This document shows positions 1-5,998 of a stretch of 14,430 nucleotides of DNA, in pieces. How positions within the stretch are numbered: the stretch's first letter is position 1; every line of letters begins with the position of its first letter. The position numbers and the translations under genes are program-made. Below the pieces are notes generated by a model. That model did no database searches, was not told where the DNA came from, and was given only the letters and a program-made list of their open reading frames with translations. Source of the stretch: Ahrensia sp. (GTDB lineage Bacteria > Pseudomonadota > Alphaproteobacteria > Rhizobiales > Rhizobiaceae); the NCBI GenBank assembly GCA_002698425.1, contig NZXU01000010.1:1-14430 (forward strand), in the 5' to 3' direction.

Positions 1-302
1 GCCGAGGCACTGGACCGATGTCGCTCCTGCGGACATGCTCGCTATCTGCGCTGATCAGCACCACGAGGGCATCGTGTGTAAGCGACTGGATTCGCCATAC
101 CGGTCCGGGCGGTCCCGAGACTGGATTAAGAGCCCAGTTCGTGCCACGACGGAAGCGGTGATCGTGGGGGCGTTCGCCGGCCCTCGCGGTGAGGTTGGCG
201 CCCTACTCCTGGCCGCCCACGATGAGACGGGACGCCTCGTGCTGCTGGGTCAGGTTGGTACGGGTTTTAGCGGTGCCGAGCGTCGCCGTTTGGCCGGCAT
301 GT

Positions 303-332
303 GGGGTCCAGTGACGAGAAAAGTCGCGGTAA
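303..332 (+). repeat. Left terminal inverted repeat of the Tn3-family transposon
   Basis: It begins GGGGTCCAGTGACGAG and ends AAAAGTCGCGGTAA. Compared with the reverse complement of the right end it has three differences in 30 positions (311, 312 and 329). The GGGG start and the TAA near the inner edge match the Tn3-family terminal-repeat pattern bound by TnpA. Confidence 0.92.
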
Positions 333-403
333 CCGATATCTGGCACCCCCCTTGTTTACGAGACCGATTGCCCTGTAATGGGTTTCGGTCCGGCGGACTC
401 AAT

Positions 404-436
404 GCTCTGCCCAAATGCGTGAAAAGTCGCGCTAAG
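404..436 (+). repeat. Subterminal third copy of the inner half of the terminal repeat
   Basis: Bases 422-436 (AAAAGTCGCGCTAAG) match the inner part of the right terminal repeat exactly, and CCAA at 411-414 and CG at 418-419 also align. The outer GGGG is absent (TCTG in its place). It lies in the same orientation as the left repeat, about 100 bp inside it. It could be the relic of an older end displaced by a related end, or an additional TnpA-binding site. Its cleavage-proximal bases are lost, so it probably does not work as an end. Confidence 0.7.
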
Positions 437-440
437 GAGT

Positions 441-539
441 TACCGCAGACAATGGCCTATTATCTGCGGTAGCCTCGATGGCGAGCTGGCGCGATGCCTC
501 TTCCCGGGTGGGGCGACTCCGTAAATTATCTGCGGTAGC
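441..539 (+). other. Recombination (cointegrate resolution) site for the adjacent tyrosine recombinase, IRS-like
   Basis: Two 13-bp arms face each other: TACCGCAGACAAT (441-453) and ATTATCTGCGGTA (459-471), with 12 of 13 positions complementary and a 5-bp spacer GGCCT. The right arm recurs as an exact 15-bp direct repeat, ATTATCTGCGGTAGC, at 525-539, 66 bp from its first copy at 459-473. A palindromic core plus direct-repeat accessory motif is the known layout of the internal recombination site used by TnpI of Tn4430, which has two accessory repeats; only one is visible here. The site ends about 40 bp before the recombinase start, so the recombinase may also repress its own promoter by binding here. 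Assignment as the crossover site is inference from layout and position. Confidence 0.75.
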
Positions 540-578
540 GCCGATTGGGTCCGGTGACCGGGGGCGGAAGGACTGATC

Positions 579-1499
579 GTGGGACAGGTGCGGGCGCTGT
601 CGGCGCGGGGCGTGCGATTGAAGGATGCGGTGGATCAGTTCTTGTCCACGATCCCGAGCGCCAACACCCGCCGCGGGTATGCCGTGGCCCTCAACCGGCT
701 GGTGAGCGATTTCGGTGCCGATTCGGATGTGGGCCTGCTGGAGGCCGAGCGGGTCGGTGGCTGGTTCGTGTTCCAGTGGGGCGTGAGTTCGGCGCAGACG
801 TTCAATGTCCGGCTCGCGTCGCTGCGGGCGGCGTGTGAGTACTGGCGTGCGCAGCAGTGGTTGGTCGGCGATCCTCTTATCCGGCTGGTGCCGCGGAAGG
901 TGGCACCGGATCACTCGCGGGCGATGAGCCGCGACGAGGTGACCCGGCTGTTGGCGGCGGATGTGCCGCTACGGGAGCGGGTGCTGTGGACGATGCTGTA
1001 CGAGAGCGCGGCTCGTGCCGAGGAGCTGCTGATGCTCGACATCCCGGACCTGGACATGGGCAACCGGTGCGCCGTGGTGACCCGCAAGGGCGGGGCCCGC
1101 GACGTGGTCGCGTGGCAGAGCGGCACCGCGCGGCTGCTGCCCCGGTTGCTGGCCGGGCGGAAGTGCGGGCCGGTGTTCCTGACCGACCGCAAGGCGAAAC
1201 CCGGTGTGGCCGTGGGCGATATCGACCCTTCCACGCTGCGGGGGAGGTTGTCGTACCGGCGGGCCCTCGAGTTGTTCGAGCACCACACCGGCGGGTTCGC
1301 GCGTGGACCGTTCACGCTGCATCAGTTGCGTCATTCGAAGCTCACACACGCCGCCGAGGACGGGGCGTCGACACCGATGCTGATGCGGATGAGCGGGCAC
1401 ACCTCGGTGCGATCTCTGGGTAAGTACGCGCGGCCGTCCGCGGAGGCGCTGATCCGGTGGCAGGCCCAGTCCGACCCTGCCGCGCGGCGGCGGCGCTGA
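579..1499 (+). CDS. tnpI: TnpI-type tyrosine recombinase (cointegrate resolvase of the transposon)
   Basis: This 306-residue tyrosine recombinase likely resolves transposition cointegrates by recombining two copies of the site at 441-539. An N-terminal SAM-like/core-binding domain covers roughly residues 10-100 and the catalytic domain about 115-290. The full active-site set is visible: R146 (AARAEELL), K170 (VVTRKGG), H248 and R251 (LHQLRH), H274 (SGHTS) and the nucleophile Y283 (GKYARPS). The GTG start at 579 is supported by GGAAGGA at 566-572, six bases upstream. In Tn4430-like elements tnpI adjoins tnpA; here it is about 9 kb away at the opposite end. It could be called a generic phage-type integrase, but the adjacent palindrome/direct-repeat site inside a Tn3-family element favours TnpI. 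Confidence 0.85.
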   Translation: MGQVRALSARGVRLKDAVDQFLSTIPSANTRRGYAVALNRLVSDFGADSDVGLLEAERVGGWFVFQWGVSSAQTFNVRLASLRAACEYWRAQQWLVGDPLIRLVPRKVAPDHSRAMSRDEVTRLLAADVPLRERVLWTMLYESAARAEELLMLDIPDLDMGNRCAVVTRKGGARDVVAWQSGTARLLPRLLAGRKCGPVFLTDRKAKPGVAVGDIDPSTLRGRLSYRRALELFEHHTGGFARGPFTLHQLRHSKLTHAAEDGASTPMLMRMSGHTSVRSLGKYARPSAEALIRWQAQSDPAARRRR

Positions 1500-1577
1500 G
1501 CGGTCCGAGCCCAGGGAGGTTGCCCACCGCGCGGTCATCGGACGGCATGTGATGCCCGGCCGTATCGGCGGGTGGAT

Positions 1578-1610
1578 CTTCATGGTCGCTTCATCGGGGG
1601 TGCCTACCGT
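1578..1610 (+). promoter_or_regulatory. Predicted response-regulator box and promoter for the PepSY gene
   Basis: CTTCAT at 1578-1583 is repeated at 1589-1594, exactly 11 bp apart (one helical turn). Ten bases separate the second copy from a weak -10 candidate, TACCGT, at 1605-1610. No -35 hexamer is evident, so the box occupies its place, as at PhoB-activated promoters. The same motif, period and 10-nt offset recur upstream of the lipoprotein operon at 7832-7882. The regulator is probably the OmpR-type protein encoded at 7071-7769, which is inference. Confidence 0.6.
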
Positions 1611-1654
1611 CGGTTCGGTAATCATCCGAGCGATCGAGAAAGGGAGTGGGTTGG

Positions 1655-1969
1655 ATGAACCGTAGGGCGAGGATCGCCGCCACTGCCGCTGCCGGCGTCG
1701 CGATTGTGGCGGCGGCCGGGGCGGGTATCGGGTACGCCTTCGACGGTGACGATGACGAGGTGACCGGGCCGGCTGCCGATCGGGCGCGTGCCGCGGCCGT
1801 GGAGGCGGTGCCCGGTGGCACGGCCGGTGAGGTCGAAACCGAGTCCGATGAGGGTGCCGCCGCCTATGGGGTGCAGGTCACAGCCCCGGACGGCACGGTG
1901 CTCGAGGTGCACCTGGACAAGGACCTGAAGGTCGTGGGCACGGAACCGGCCGAGGAAAACGACGAATGA
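1655..1969 (+). CDS. Small membrane-anchored or exported PepSY-like protein
   Basis: About 104 residues. A positively charged start (MNRRAR) is followed by a hydrophobic segment at about residues 7-27 that is an anchor or signal peptide. An acidic linker (FDGDDDE) follows, and then one PepSY-like repeat (AAVEAVPGGTAGEVETES, YGVQVTAPDGTVLEVHLD). PepSY domains occur in extracytoplasmic proteins that inhibit peptidases or modulate sensor kinases. ATG at 1655 is chosen over GTG at 1646 because AAAGGGAG (1639-1646) is well spaced for the ATG and would overlap the GTG. It lies alone between tnpI and the convergent chrA, with a CTTCAT double box upstream like that of the lipoprotein operon. A role as feedback modulator of the transposon's sensor kinase is possible but unproven. 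Confidence 0.7.
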   Translation: MNRRARIAATAAAGVAIVAAAGAGIGYAFDGDDDEVTGPAADRARAAAVEAVPGGTAGEVETESDEGAAAYGVQVTAPDGTVLEVHLDKDLKVVGTEPAEENDE

Positions 1970-2026
1970 TCCTGCTCCGGTCGGCGACGCGGTTCTGTGA
2001 CGGCAGCGCCGGCCACGACTGAATCC

Positions 2027-2055
2027 GGGCCCGGCCGTACGGTGCGGCCGGGTCC
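2027..2055. terminator. Possible bidirectional terminator hairpin between the PepSY gene and chrA
   Basis: GGGCCCGGCCG (2027-2037) and CGGCCGGGTCC (2045-2055) form an 11-bp stem with one G-T pair and a 7-nt loop. It lies in the 107-bp gap between two convergent stop codons. No U-rich tract follows, which is common for hairpins in high-GC actinomycetes. Confidence 0.45.
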
Positions 2056-2076
2056 AGGCCCTGCTCTGGCGGGTCA

Positions 2077-3495
2077 TCAGGCTACGGGTAGCCCGAGCGC
2101 GGCGGCGGTCGCGCCGAGTGCGGCGCAGACGGTGAGTACACGCAGCATGGGCCATTTCAGCCCGAACACGAGGACTGCCGCGACGGCGGTGATGGCGAGG
2201 GCGAGCGGTTTGGCGGTGTCGAGTGCGGGCAGGGTGATGCGCAGTGGCCCGGTGTGGATGTCGTGGGTGTCGGTGAACAGGGTGTGGGTGGCGAAGAAGA
2301 CGGCGAGGTTGGCGATGACGCCGACGACGGCGGCGGTGATGCCGGTCAGGGCGCCGGACAGGGTGGTGTTGTGGCGTAGTCGTTCGACGTAGGGGGCGCC
2401 GAGGAAGATGAACAGGAAGCACGGCACGAAGGTCACCCAGGTGGTGAGCAGGGAGGCGATGATGGCGGCGAGCCAGGGGTTCAGGCCGCCGGGGTGGTGG
2501 TAGGCGCCGAGGAACGCGACGAATTGCACGACCATGATCAGCGGTCCCGGGGTGGATTCGGCCAGTGCCAGGCCGCGCACCATTTCGGTGGGTGTGAGCC
2601 AGGCGTAGACCTCGACGGCGCGTTGGGCCACGAAGGCGAGCACGGCGTAGGCGCCGCCGAAGGTGACCAGCGCCGTGCCGGAGAAGAACACGGCTTGGGT
2701 GGTGAAGATGCTGTGCGCGCCGGTGAGCACGGCGACCGCGACGATCGGCAGCGCCCACGCCAGCAATCCCACGATCAGTATTCGCAGGTTGCGGCGCGCG
2801 GAGGGGGGTTCGTGGTGCAGGGTGTCGTCGTTGATTACGGGTGCGGGGCCGTCGTCGCCGGTGTCTTTTTGGGGGTGGAGGGTGTGCGGGGCCAGGCGGC
2901 TCAGCGCCCAGCCGGTGCCCGCGGCGGCGGCGATCACGATCGGGAACGGGATCGCGAACAGGGTCAGGGCCGCGAACGCGGCGACGGCGATCGCCACCAG
3001 GGCGGGGTGGTGCAGGGCGCGGCGGCCGACCCGGATGACGGCTTGGGCGACGATGACGACCACGGCCGGGCCGAGCCCGGCGAAGACGGCGGTGACGGCG
3101 GTGGTGTCGCCGGCGGTGACGTAGATCGCCGACAGGGCGAGCAGCGTGAGCACGCCGGGTAGTACGAACAGGGTGCCGGCGGCCAGGCCGCCGCGGGTGC
3201 CGTTGAGCAGCCAGCCGACGTAGATGGCCAGTTGTTGGGCTTCGGGTCCGGGCAGCAGCATGCAGTAGGACAGGGCGTGGTTGAACCGCCGCTGCCCGAT
3301 CCAGCGTTTGTCCTCCACCAGGGTGCGTTGCATGACCGCGATCTGCCCGGCCGGTCCGCCGAAGGTCTGCAACGAGATCACGAACCAGGTGCGCAGCGCG
3401 TGGCGGAACGGGACCAGATCACGCCGCGGTGGCGGTCCCGGCTTCCCGGATCCGGTGTCGTCGGTCGGTGGTGAGGCGTGGTCGGGGGCGGTCAC
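2077..3495 (-). CDS. chrA: Chromate transporter ChrA (two-domain, long-chain type)
   Basis: This 472-residue inner-membrane protein of the CHR superfamily would export chromate from the cytoplasm. Both homologous CHR halves are present. The N-terminal half has FGGPAGQIAVMQ (about residues 45-56) and LLPGPEAQQLAIYVG. The C-terminal half has FGGAYAVLAFVAQ and ESTPGPLIMVVQFVAFLG. Hydrophobic segments fill both halves, with a soluble, charged linker around residues 205-235. Length and layout match bidomain ChrA. The GTG start at 3495 has GGAG eight or nine bases upstream (GAAGGAGACCCGCCG). It is transcribed divergently from chrB-N, with an 18-bp palindrome between them. Chromate efflux is inferred from the family; related CHR proteins can carry other oxyanions. 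Confidence 0.93.
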   Translation of the reverse strand: MTAPDHASPPTDDTGSGKPGPPPRRDLVPFRHALRTWFVISLQTFGGPAGQIAVMQRTLVEDKRWIGQRRFNHALSYCMLLPGPEAQQLAIYVGWLLNGTRGGLAAGTLFVLPGVLTLLALSAIYVTAGDTTAVTAVFAGLGPAVVVIVAQAVIRVGRRALHHPALVAIAVAAFAALTLFAIPFPIVIAAAAGTGWALSRLAPHTLHPQKDTGDDGPAPVINDDTLHHEPPSARRNLRILIVGLLAWALPIVAVAVLTGAHSIFTTQAVFFSGTALVTFGGAYAVLAFVAQRAVEVYAWLTPTEMVRGLALAESTPGPLIMVVQFVAFLGAYHHPGGLNPWLAAIIASLLTTWVTFVPCFLFIFLGAPYVERLRHNTTLSGALTGITAAVVGVIANLAVFFATHTLFTDTHDIHTGPLRITLPALDTAKPLALAITAVAAVLVFGLKWPMLRVLTVCAALGATAAALGLPVA

Positions 3496-3571
3496 CGGCG
3501 GGTCTCCTTCGGACGAGCGTGAGGTCGCAGCGGTCGTGCGGTCGCGGTGGGTTTGCGACCCGGTCGCGTTG

Positions 3572-3589
3572 ATGTAACCATGGTTGCAT
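3572..3589. promoter_or_regulatory. Palindromic operator between divergent chrA and chrB-N
   Basis: ATGTAACCATGGTTGCAT is an 18-bp palindrome with a single mismatched pair (3575/3586). It is in the only intergenic gap between chrA and chrB-N and is more AT-rich than its surroundings. ChrB of other bacteria acts as a chromate-responsive transcription regulator, so the chrB products are the natural candidate binders. A host regulator is equally possible. Confidence 0.5.
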
Positions 3590-3616
3590 TAGTTCGGCGA
3601 GTGATGGAGCGCGGTA

Positions 3617-4111
3617 GTGACGAACGCGACGCAGGCGGGGTGGGTGTTGCTGTGTTACCGCGTGCCTCGGGAGCCGTCCACGGCGCGTATCGGGATCTGG
3701 CGCAAACTCAAACGGCTCGGTGTCGCCCAGCTCGGTGACGGGCTGGTGGGGTTGCCTGCCGATGCCCGCACGCGCGAGCATCTGGAGTGGATCGCCGAGG
3801 AAGTCCTCGCCGCGGGCGGGGATGCGACGATCTGGCTGGCCCAGCCTGCCGCCGCCGCGCAGGAACGCGCCCTGGCCCGGGAGCTGGCCGCGGCCCGCGC
3901 CGCCGAATACAGCGCGGTGCTGGCCGAGGCCGAGCAGGCTCGCGCCGCCGATGCAGTGACCCGGCGGCGGGTGCTGCGCAGGCTGCGCGCCGAGCTGCGG
4001 CGCATTCACCGCCGTGACTACTTCCCGCCCGCCGAGCGGCAGGCCGCCGTCGCGGCCGTCGCCGCCCTGCATCCCGATCATTCCGACCGTGAGGAGGACG
4101 AATCCGCATGA
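3617..4111 (+). CDS. ChrB N-terminal-domain protein (chromate-resistance regulator component)
   Basis: 164 residues matching the N-terminal domain of ChrB. The conserved opening WVLLCYRVPREPSTARIGIW is followed by KRLGVAQLGDGLVGLP. An Ala/Glu/Arg-rich, probably coiled-coil stretch (about residues 80-135) and an acidic tail complete it. In classical ChrB this domain is joined to a C-terminal domain in one protein of about 300 residues. Here the second domain is a separate gene whose ATG overlaps this stop (ATGA), so the two are translationally coupled and probably work together. Split ChrB is known from actinobacterial chromate clusters such as that of Arthrobacter. The GTG start at 3617 has GGAG seven bases upstream. 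Likely role: sensing chromate and controlling chrA. Confidence 0.85.
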   Translation: MTNATQAGWVLLCYRVPREPSTARIGIWRKLKRLGVAQLGDGLVGLPADARTREHLEWIAEEVLAAGGDATIWLAQPAAAAQERALARELAAARAAEYSAVLAEAEQARAADAVTRRRVLRRLRAELRRIHRRDYFPPAERQAAVAAVAALHPDHSDREEDESA

Positions 4112-4542
4112 AATGGGCTACCCGTGCCGGTATTCACATCGACCGCGCGGCCTGCGCCTGGTTGATCCGCCGCTTCATCGACACTGCGGCGGTGTTCGTG
4201 TTCGTCACCGACCCCGACCAGGTCCCCGATGAGGCGACCGCGTTCGACATGCGCGGGGTGGAGCTGGGCCACCACGGCAGCGATTGCAGTTTCGAGACCA
4301 TCGTGGCGCGCTATGAGCTCACCGGCGACGCCGCCTTGGCTCGGATCGCCGAGATCGTCCACGAAGCCGATATCGACGACGAACGCTACGACGCTCCCGA
4401 AGCCCCCGGCCTCGATGTCGTGCTGCGCGGGTTGTCGATGATCGGCGACGACGAGCACACCCTCGCCGTCACCGCACCGGTCTTCGACGGGCTCTACGAG
4501 TTCTACCGGCGTGCCACCCTCCTCGGCCGCGAACCCGCCTGA
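4108..4542 (+). CDS. ChrB C-terminal-domain protein (chromate resistance)
   Basis: 144 residues matching the ChrB C-terminal domain family. Conserved elements are RAGIHIDRAACAWLIRRFID (residues 6-25), the FVTDPDQVPDEATAFDM stretch, VELGHHGSDCSFETI with its possible ligand or metal residues H, H, D and C, and EADIDDERYDAPEAPGLD. GAGGAGGA at 4091-4098 is the ribosome site, and the start overlaps the stop of the N-domain gene by 4 bp. It is second in a plus-strand operon chrB-N, chrB-C, fetA-like, fetB-like. The biochemical role of this domain is not settled; in full-length ChrB it is needed for chromate-responsive regulation. Confidence 0.85.
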   Translation: MKWATRAGIHIDRAACAWLIRRFIDTAAVFVFVTDPDQVPDEATAFDMRGVELGHHGSDCSFETIVARYELTGDAALARIAEIVHEADIDDERYDAPEAPGLDVVLRGLSMIGDDEHTLAVTAPVFDGLYEFYRRATLLGREPA

Positions 4543-4559
4543 CCGGCACAGCTCACACC

Positions 4560-5225
4560 ATGCCCGCCATCACCCTGGATCAGGTCAGCGTCAGTCATGG
4601 CTGCGCGCCGGTGCTCGTCGATGTCGATGCGACGTTTCCCGGTGGTGAGTGTGCGGCGGTGGTCGGGTCCAGCGGGGCCGGGAAGACCACCCTGCTGCGG
4701 CTGCTCAACCGGCTCGCCGAGCCCGACCGGGGCCGGATCCTGCTCGACGGCACCCCGATCACCCGGCTCGACGTCCTGGAGCTGCGCCGCCGCGTCGGAC
4801 TGGTTCCCCAGCATCCGCTCTTGCTCACCGACACCGTCGCCGACGAACTCCGCATCGCCCGCCCCGGCCTGTCCGACGAGCAGGTCGGATCCCTGTTGAT
4901 GAGGGCGGGACTGCCGGCGGTGTTCGGGGACCGCCGCTGCGCGGAACTGTCCGGCGGTCAGGCGCAGCGAGTGTGCCTGGCCCGCGCCCTGACCGTCGAA
5001 CCACAGGTGCTGCTGCTGGACGAACCGACCTCCGCCCTGGACCCCACGACCACCGCCGTGGTGGGCGAGTTGATTGGCGATCACACCGCCGCCGGGGGCA
5101 CGGTGGTGCTGGTCAGCCACGACGAAGGGTTCGTCACCGAGGTCGCGACCACGGTGTGGCGGCTCGAGCACGCGAAGCTGACCCCCGACACCCGGGGGCT
5201 CGACCGACGCCGCGGGCCGCGATGA
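4560..5225 (+). CDS. ABC transporter ATP-binding protein, FetA/YbbL type
   Basis: A 221-residue ATPase with every ABC motif intact: Walker A GSSGAGKTT (36-44), Q-loop Q84 (VPQHPL), signature LSGGQ (130-134), Walker B VLLLDEP with E155, and H-loop H187 (VSHD). The short length and its pairing with a FetB/UPF0014 permease point to FetA, which in E. coli forms an iron-export system that helps in oxidative stress. It starts 17 bases after chrB-C without a clear Shine-Dalgarno and overlaps fetB by 4 bp (ATGA). Iron as the substrate is only a family inference. Its place in a chromate operon could reflect control of Fe(II), which reacts with chromate and peroxide, or a different metal. Confidence 0.82.
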   Translation: MPAITLDQVSVSHGCAPVLVDVDATFPGGECAAVVGSSGAGKTTLLRLLNRLAEPDRGRILLDGTPITRLDVLELRRRVGLVPQHPLLLTDTVADELRIARPGLSDEQVGSLLMRAGLPAVFGDRRCAELSGGQAQRVCLARALTVEPQVLLLDEPTSALDPTTTAVVGELIGDHTAAGGTVVLVSHDEGFVTEVATTVWRLEHAKLTPDTRGLDRRRGPR

Positions 5226-5998
5226 ACGGCGAGGTGTCGGTGCCCGGCTGGGGTGGCGTGGCGGCCAGTCTGGCGCTGGTCGCGGTGGCCGTGGCCATCG
5301 TCTACCGGCAGCGGCTGCGGTTGACCCGCGACCTGCTCGCCGCCACCGCGCGGGCCGCGATCCAGCTGGCGGCGGTCGGGGCGATCCTGCTGATCGTGTT
5401 CGCGCACACCGGATTACCGGGCGCGCTGGCCTGGGTCGCGGCCATGGTCGTTATCGCCGGGCAGGTAGCCGGGCGGCGCGGTGCGGGCCTGCCGCATGCG
5501 CGGCGGGCCGCCACGATCGGCGTTGCCGTGGCCACCGCGGTCACCCTGGCCGTGCTGGTGCTGCTCGGGGTGATCTCGACCCAGGCCCGTGTCGTGGTGC
5601 CGGTCGGCGGCATGATCGTGGCCGGGGCCATGCAGGCCGCCGGGCTGGCCCTGCACCGGATACTCGAGGACGCCCGCCGCGCCCGGCCCCGTATCGAGGC
5701 CCGCCTGTGCCTGGGTTTGCCGGCCCTGGAAGCGTTCGCCCCGTACCGGCGCTCGGCGCTGCGCACCGCGTTGATTCCGGCGATCGACGCCACCAAGGTC
5801 GTGGGCCTGATCAGCCTGCCCGGCGCGATGACCGGACTGATCCTCGCCGGGGTCGACCCGCTGACCGCCATCCGCTACCAGATCGTGGTGATGTACATGC
5901 TGCTCGCCGCCGCCACCATCGCCGCCGCGGCAGCCGGTGGCCTGGCCGGGCGTGCGCTGTTCGACAACGCGCACCGACTGCGGACCGTGCATCAGTGA
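5222..5998 (+). CDS. ABC transporter permease, FetB/UPF0014 family
   Basis: 258 residues with about seven hydrophobic segments. The family hallmark stretch is present: AIDATKVVGLISLPGAMTG, followed by ILAGVDPLTAIRYQIVVMYM (about residues 183-223). A second hallmark, VPVGGMIVAGAMQAAGLAL, comes earlier (about 123-141). It would form the membrane part of the FetAB exporter with the gene just upstream, whose stop overlaps this ATG. It is the last gene of the plus-strand chrB operon. Its stop lies inside the end of the convergent sensor kinase gene, so the two genes share 7 bp and leave no room for a terminator. Confidence 0.85.
   Translation: MNGEVSVPGWGGVAASLALVAVAVAIVYRQRLRLTRDLLAATARAAIQLAAVGAILLIVFAHTGLPGALAWVAAMVVIAGQVAGRRGAGLPHARRAATIGVAVATAVTLAVLVLLGVISTQARVVVPVGGMIVAGAMQAAGLALHRILEDARRARPRIEARLCLGLPALEAFAPYRRSALRTALIPAIDATKVVGLISLPGAMTGLILAGVDPLTAIRYQIVVMYMLLAAATIAAAAAGGLAGRALFDNAHRLRTVHQ

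Larger units (their letters stand above)
2..472 (+). pseudogene. ATP-dependent DNA ligase, interrupted: upstream part, 5' end outside window
   Basis: The frame is open from base 2. It shows ligase nucleotidyltransferase motif IV (EGIVCKRLDSPY, around bases 68-103) and a motif V-like DWIKSP, followed by the start of the OB-fold domain (VLLGQVGTGFSGAERRRLAGM). These belong to the LigC/LigD/LigB-type enzymes that seal nicks using ATP. Ligase similarity ends at base 302, where a transposon end begins. The frame then runs on through transposon DNA to a TGA-free stop at 472, adding about 56 unrelated residues. The rest of the ligase is found at 13223-13450. The two parts together give the usual spacing between the GTGF motif and the W-x-x-P motif (about 36 residues), so this is one gene cut in two, not two paralogues. 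The N-terminal catalytic lysine motif lies outside the window. The truncated product would lack most of the OB-fold and is probably non-functional. Confidence 0.85.

Noticed and set aside
362..390. Hairpin with GACCGA and TCGGTC arms between the left terminal repeat and the subterminal repeat
   Set aside because: The stem is interrupted and short, with no T tract and no nearby gene end to give it a role.
453..473. Mini-ORF reading MAYYLR through the recombination palindrome
   Set aside because: It is created by the palindrome sequence itself and has no independent support as a coding unit.
1544..1556. Small dyad GGCAT-GTG-ATGCC after tnpI
   Set aside because: Five base pairs with a 3-nt loop is too weak for a confident terminator call.
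432..1625. Several minus-strand and alternative-frame ORFs over tnpI
   Set aside because: The recombinase frame has all catalytic residues and a ribosome site. The others show low-complexity Arg/Pro/His composition and no motifs.
1622..2758. Long minus-strand open frame (378 residues) over the PepSY gene and the chrA 3' end
   Set aside because: It is extremely Arg/His/Pro-rich with no recognisable domain and overlaps chrA in another frame on the same strand. It is an artefact of high GC content.
4649..5221. Upstream extension of the FetB-like frame through the ATPase gene
   Set aside because: The sequence before the ATG at 5222 is Arg/Pro-rich shadow of the ATPase gene. The ATGA overlap gives a normal coupled start.
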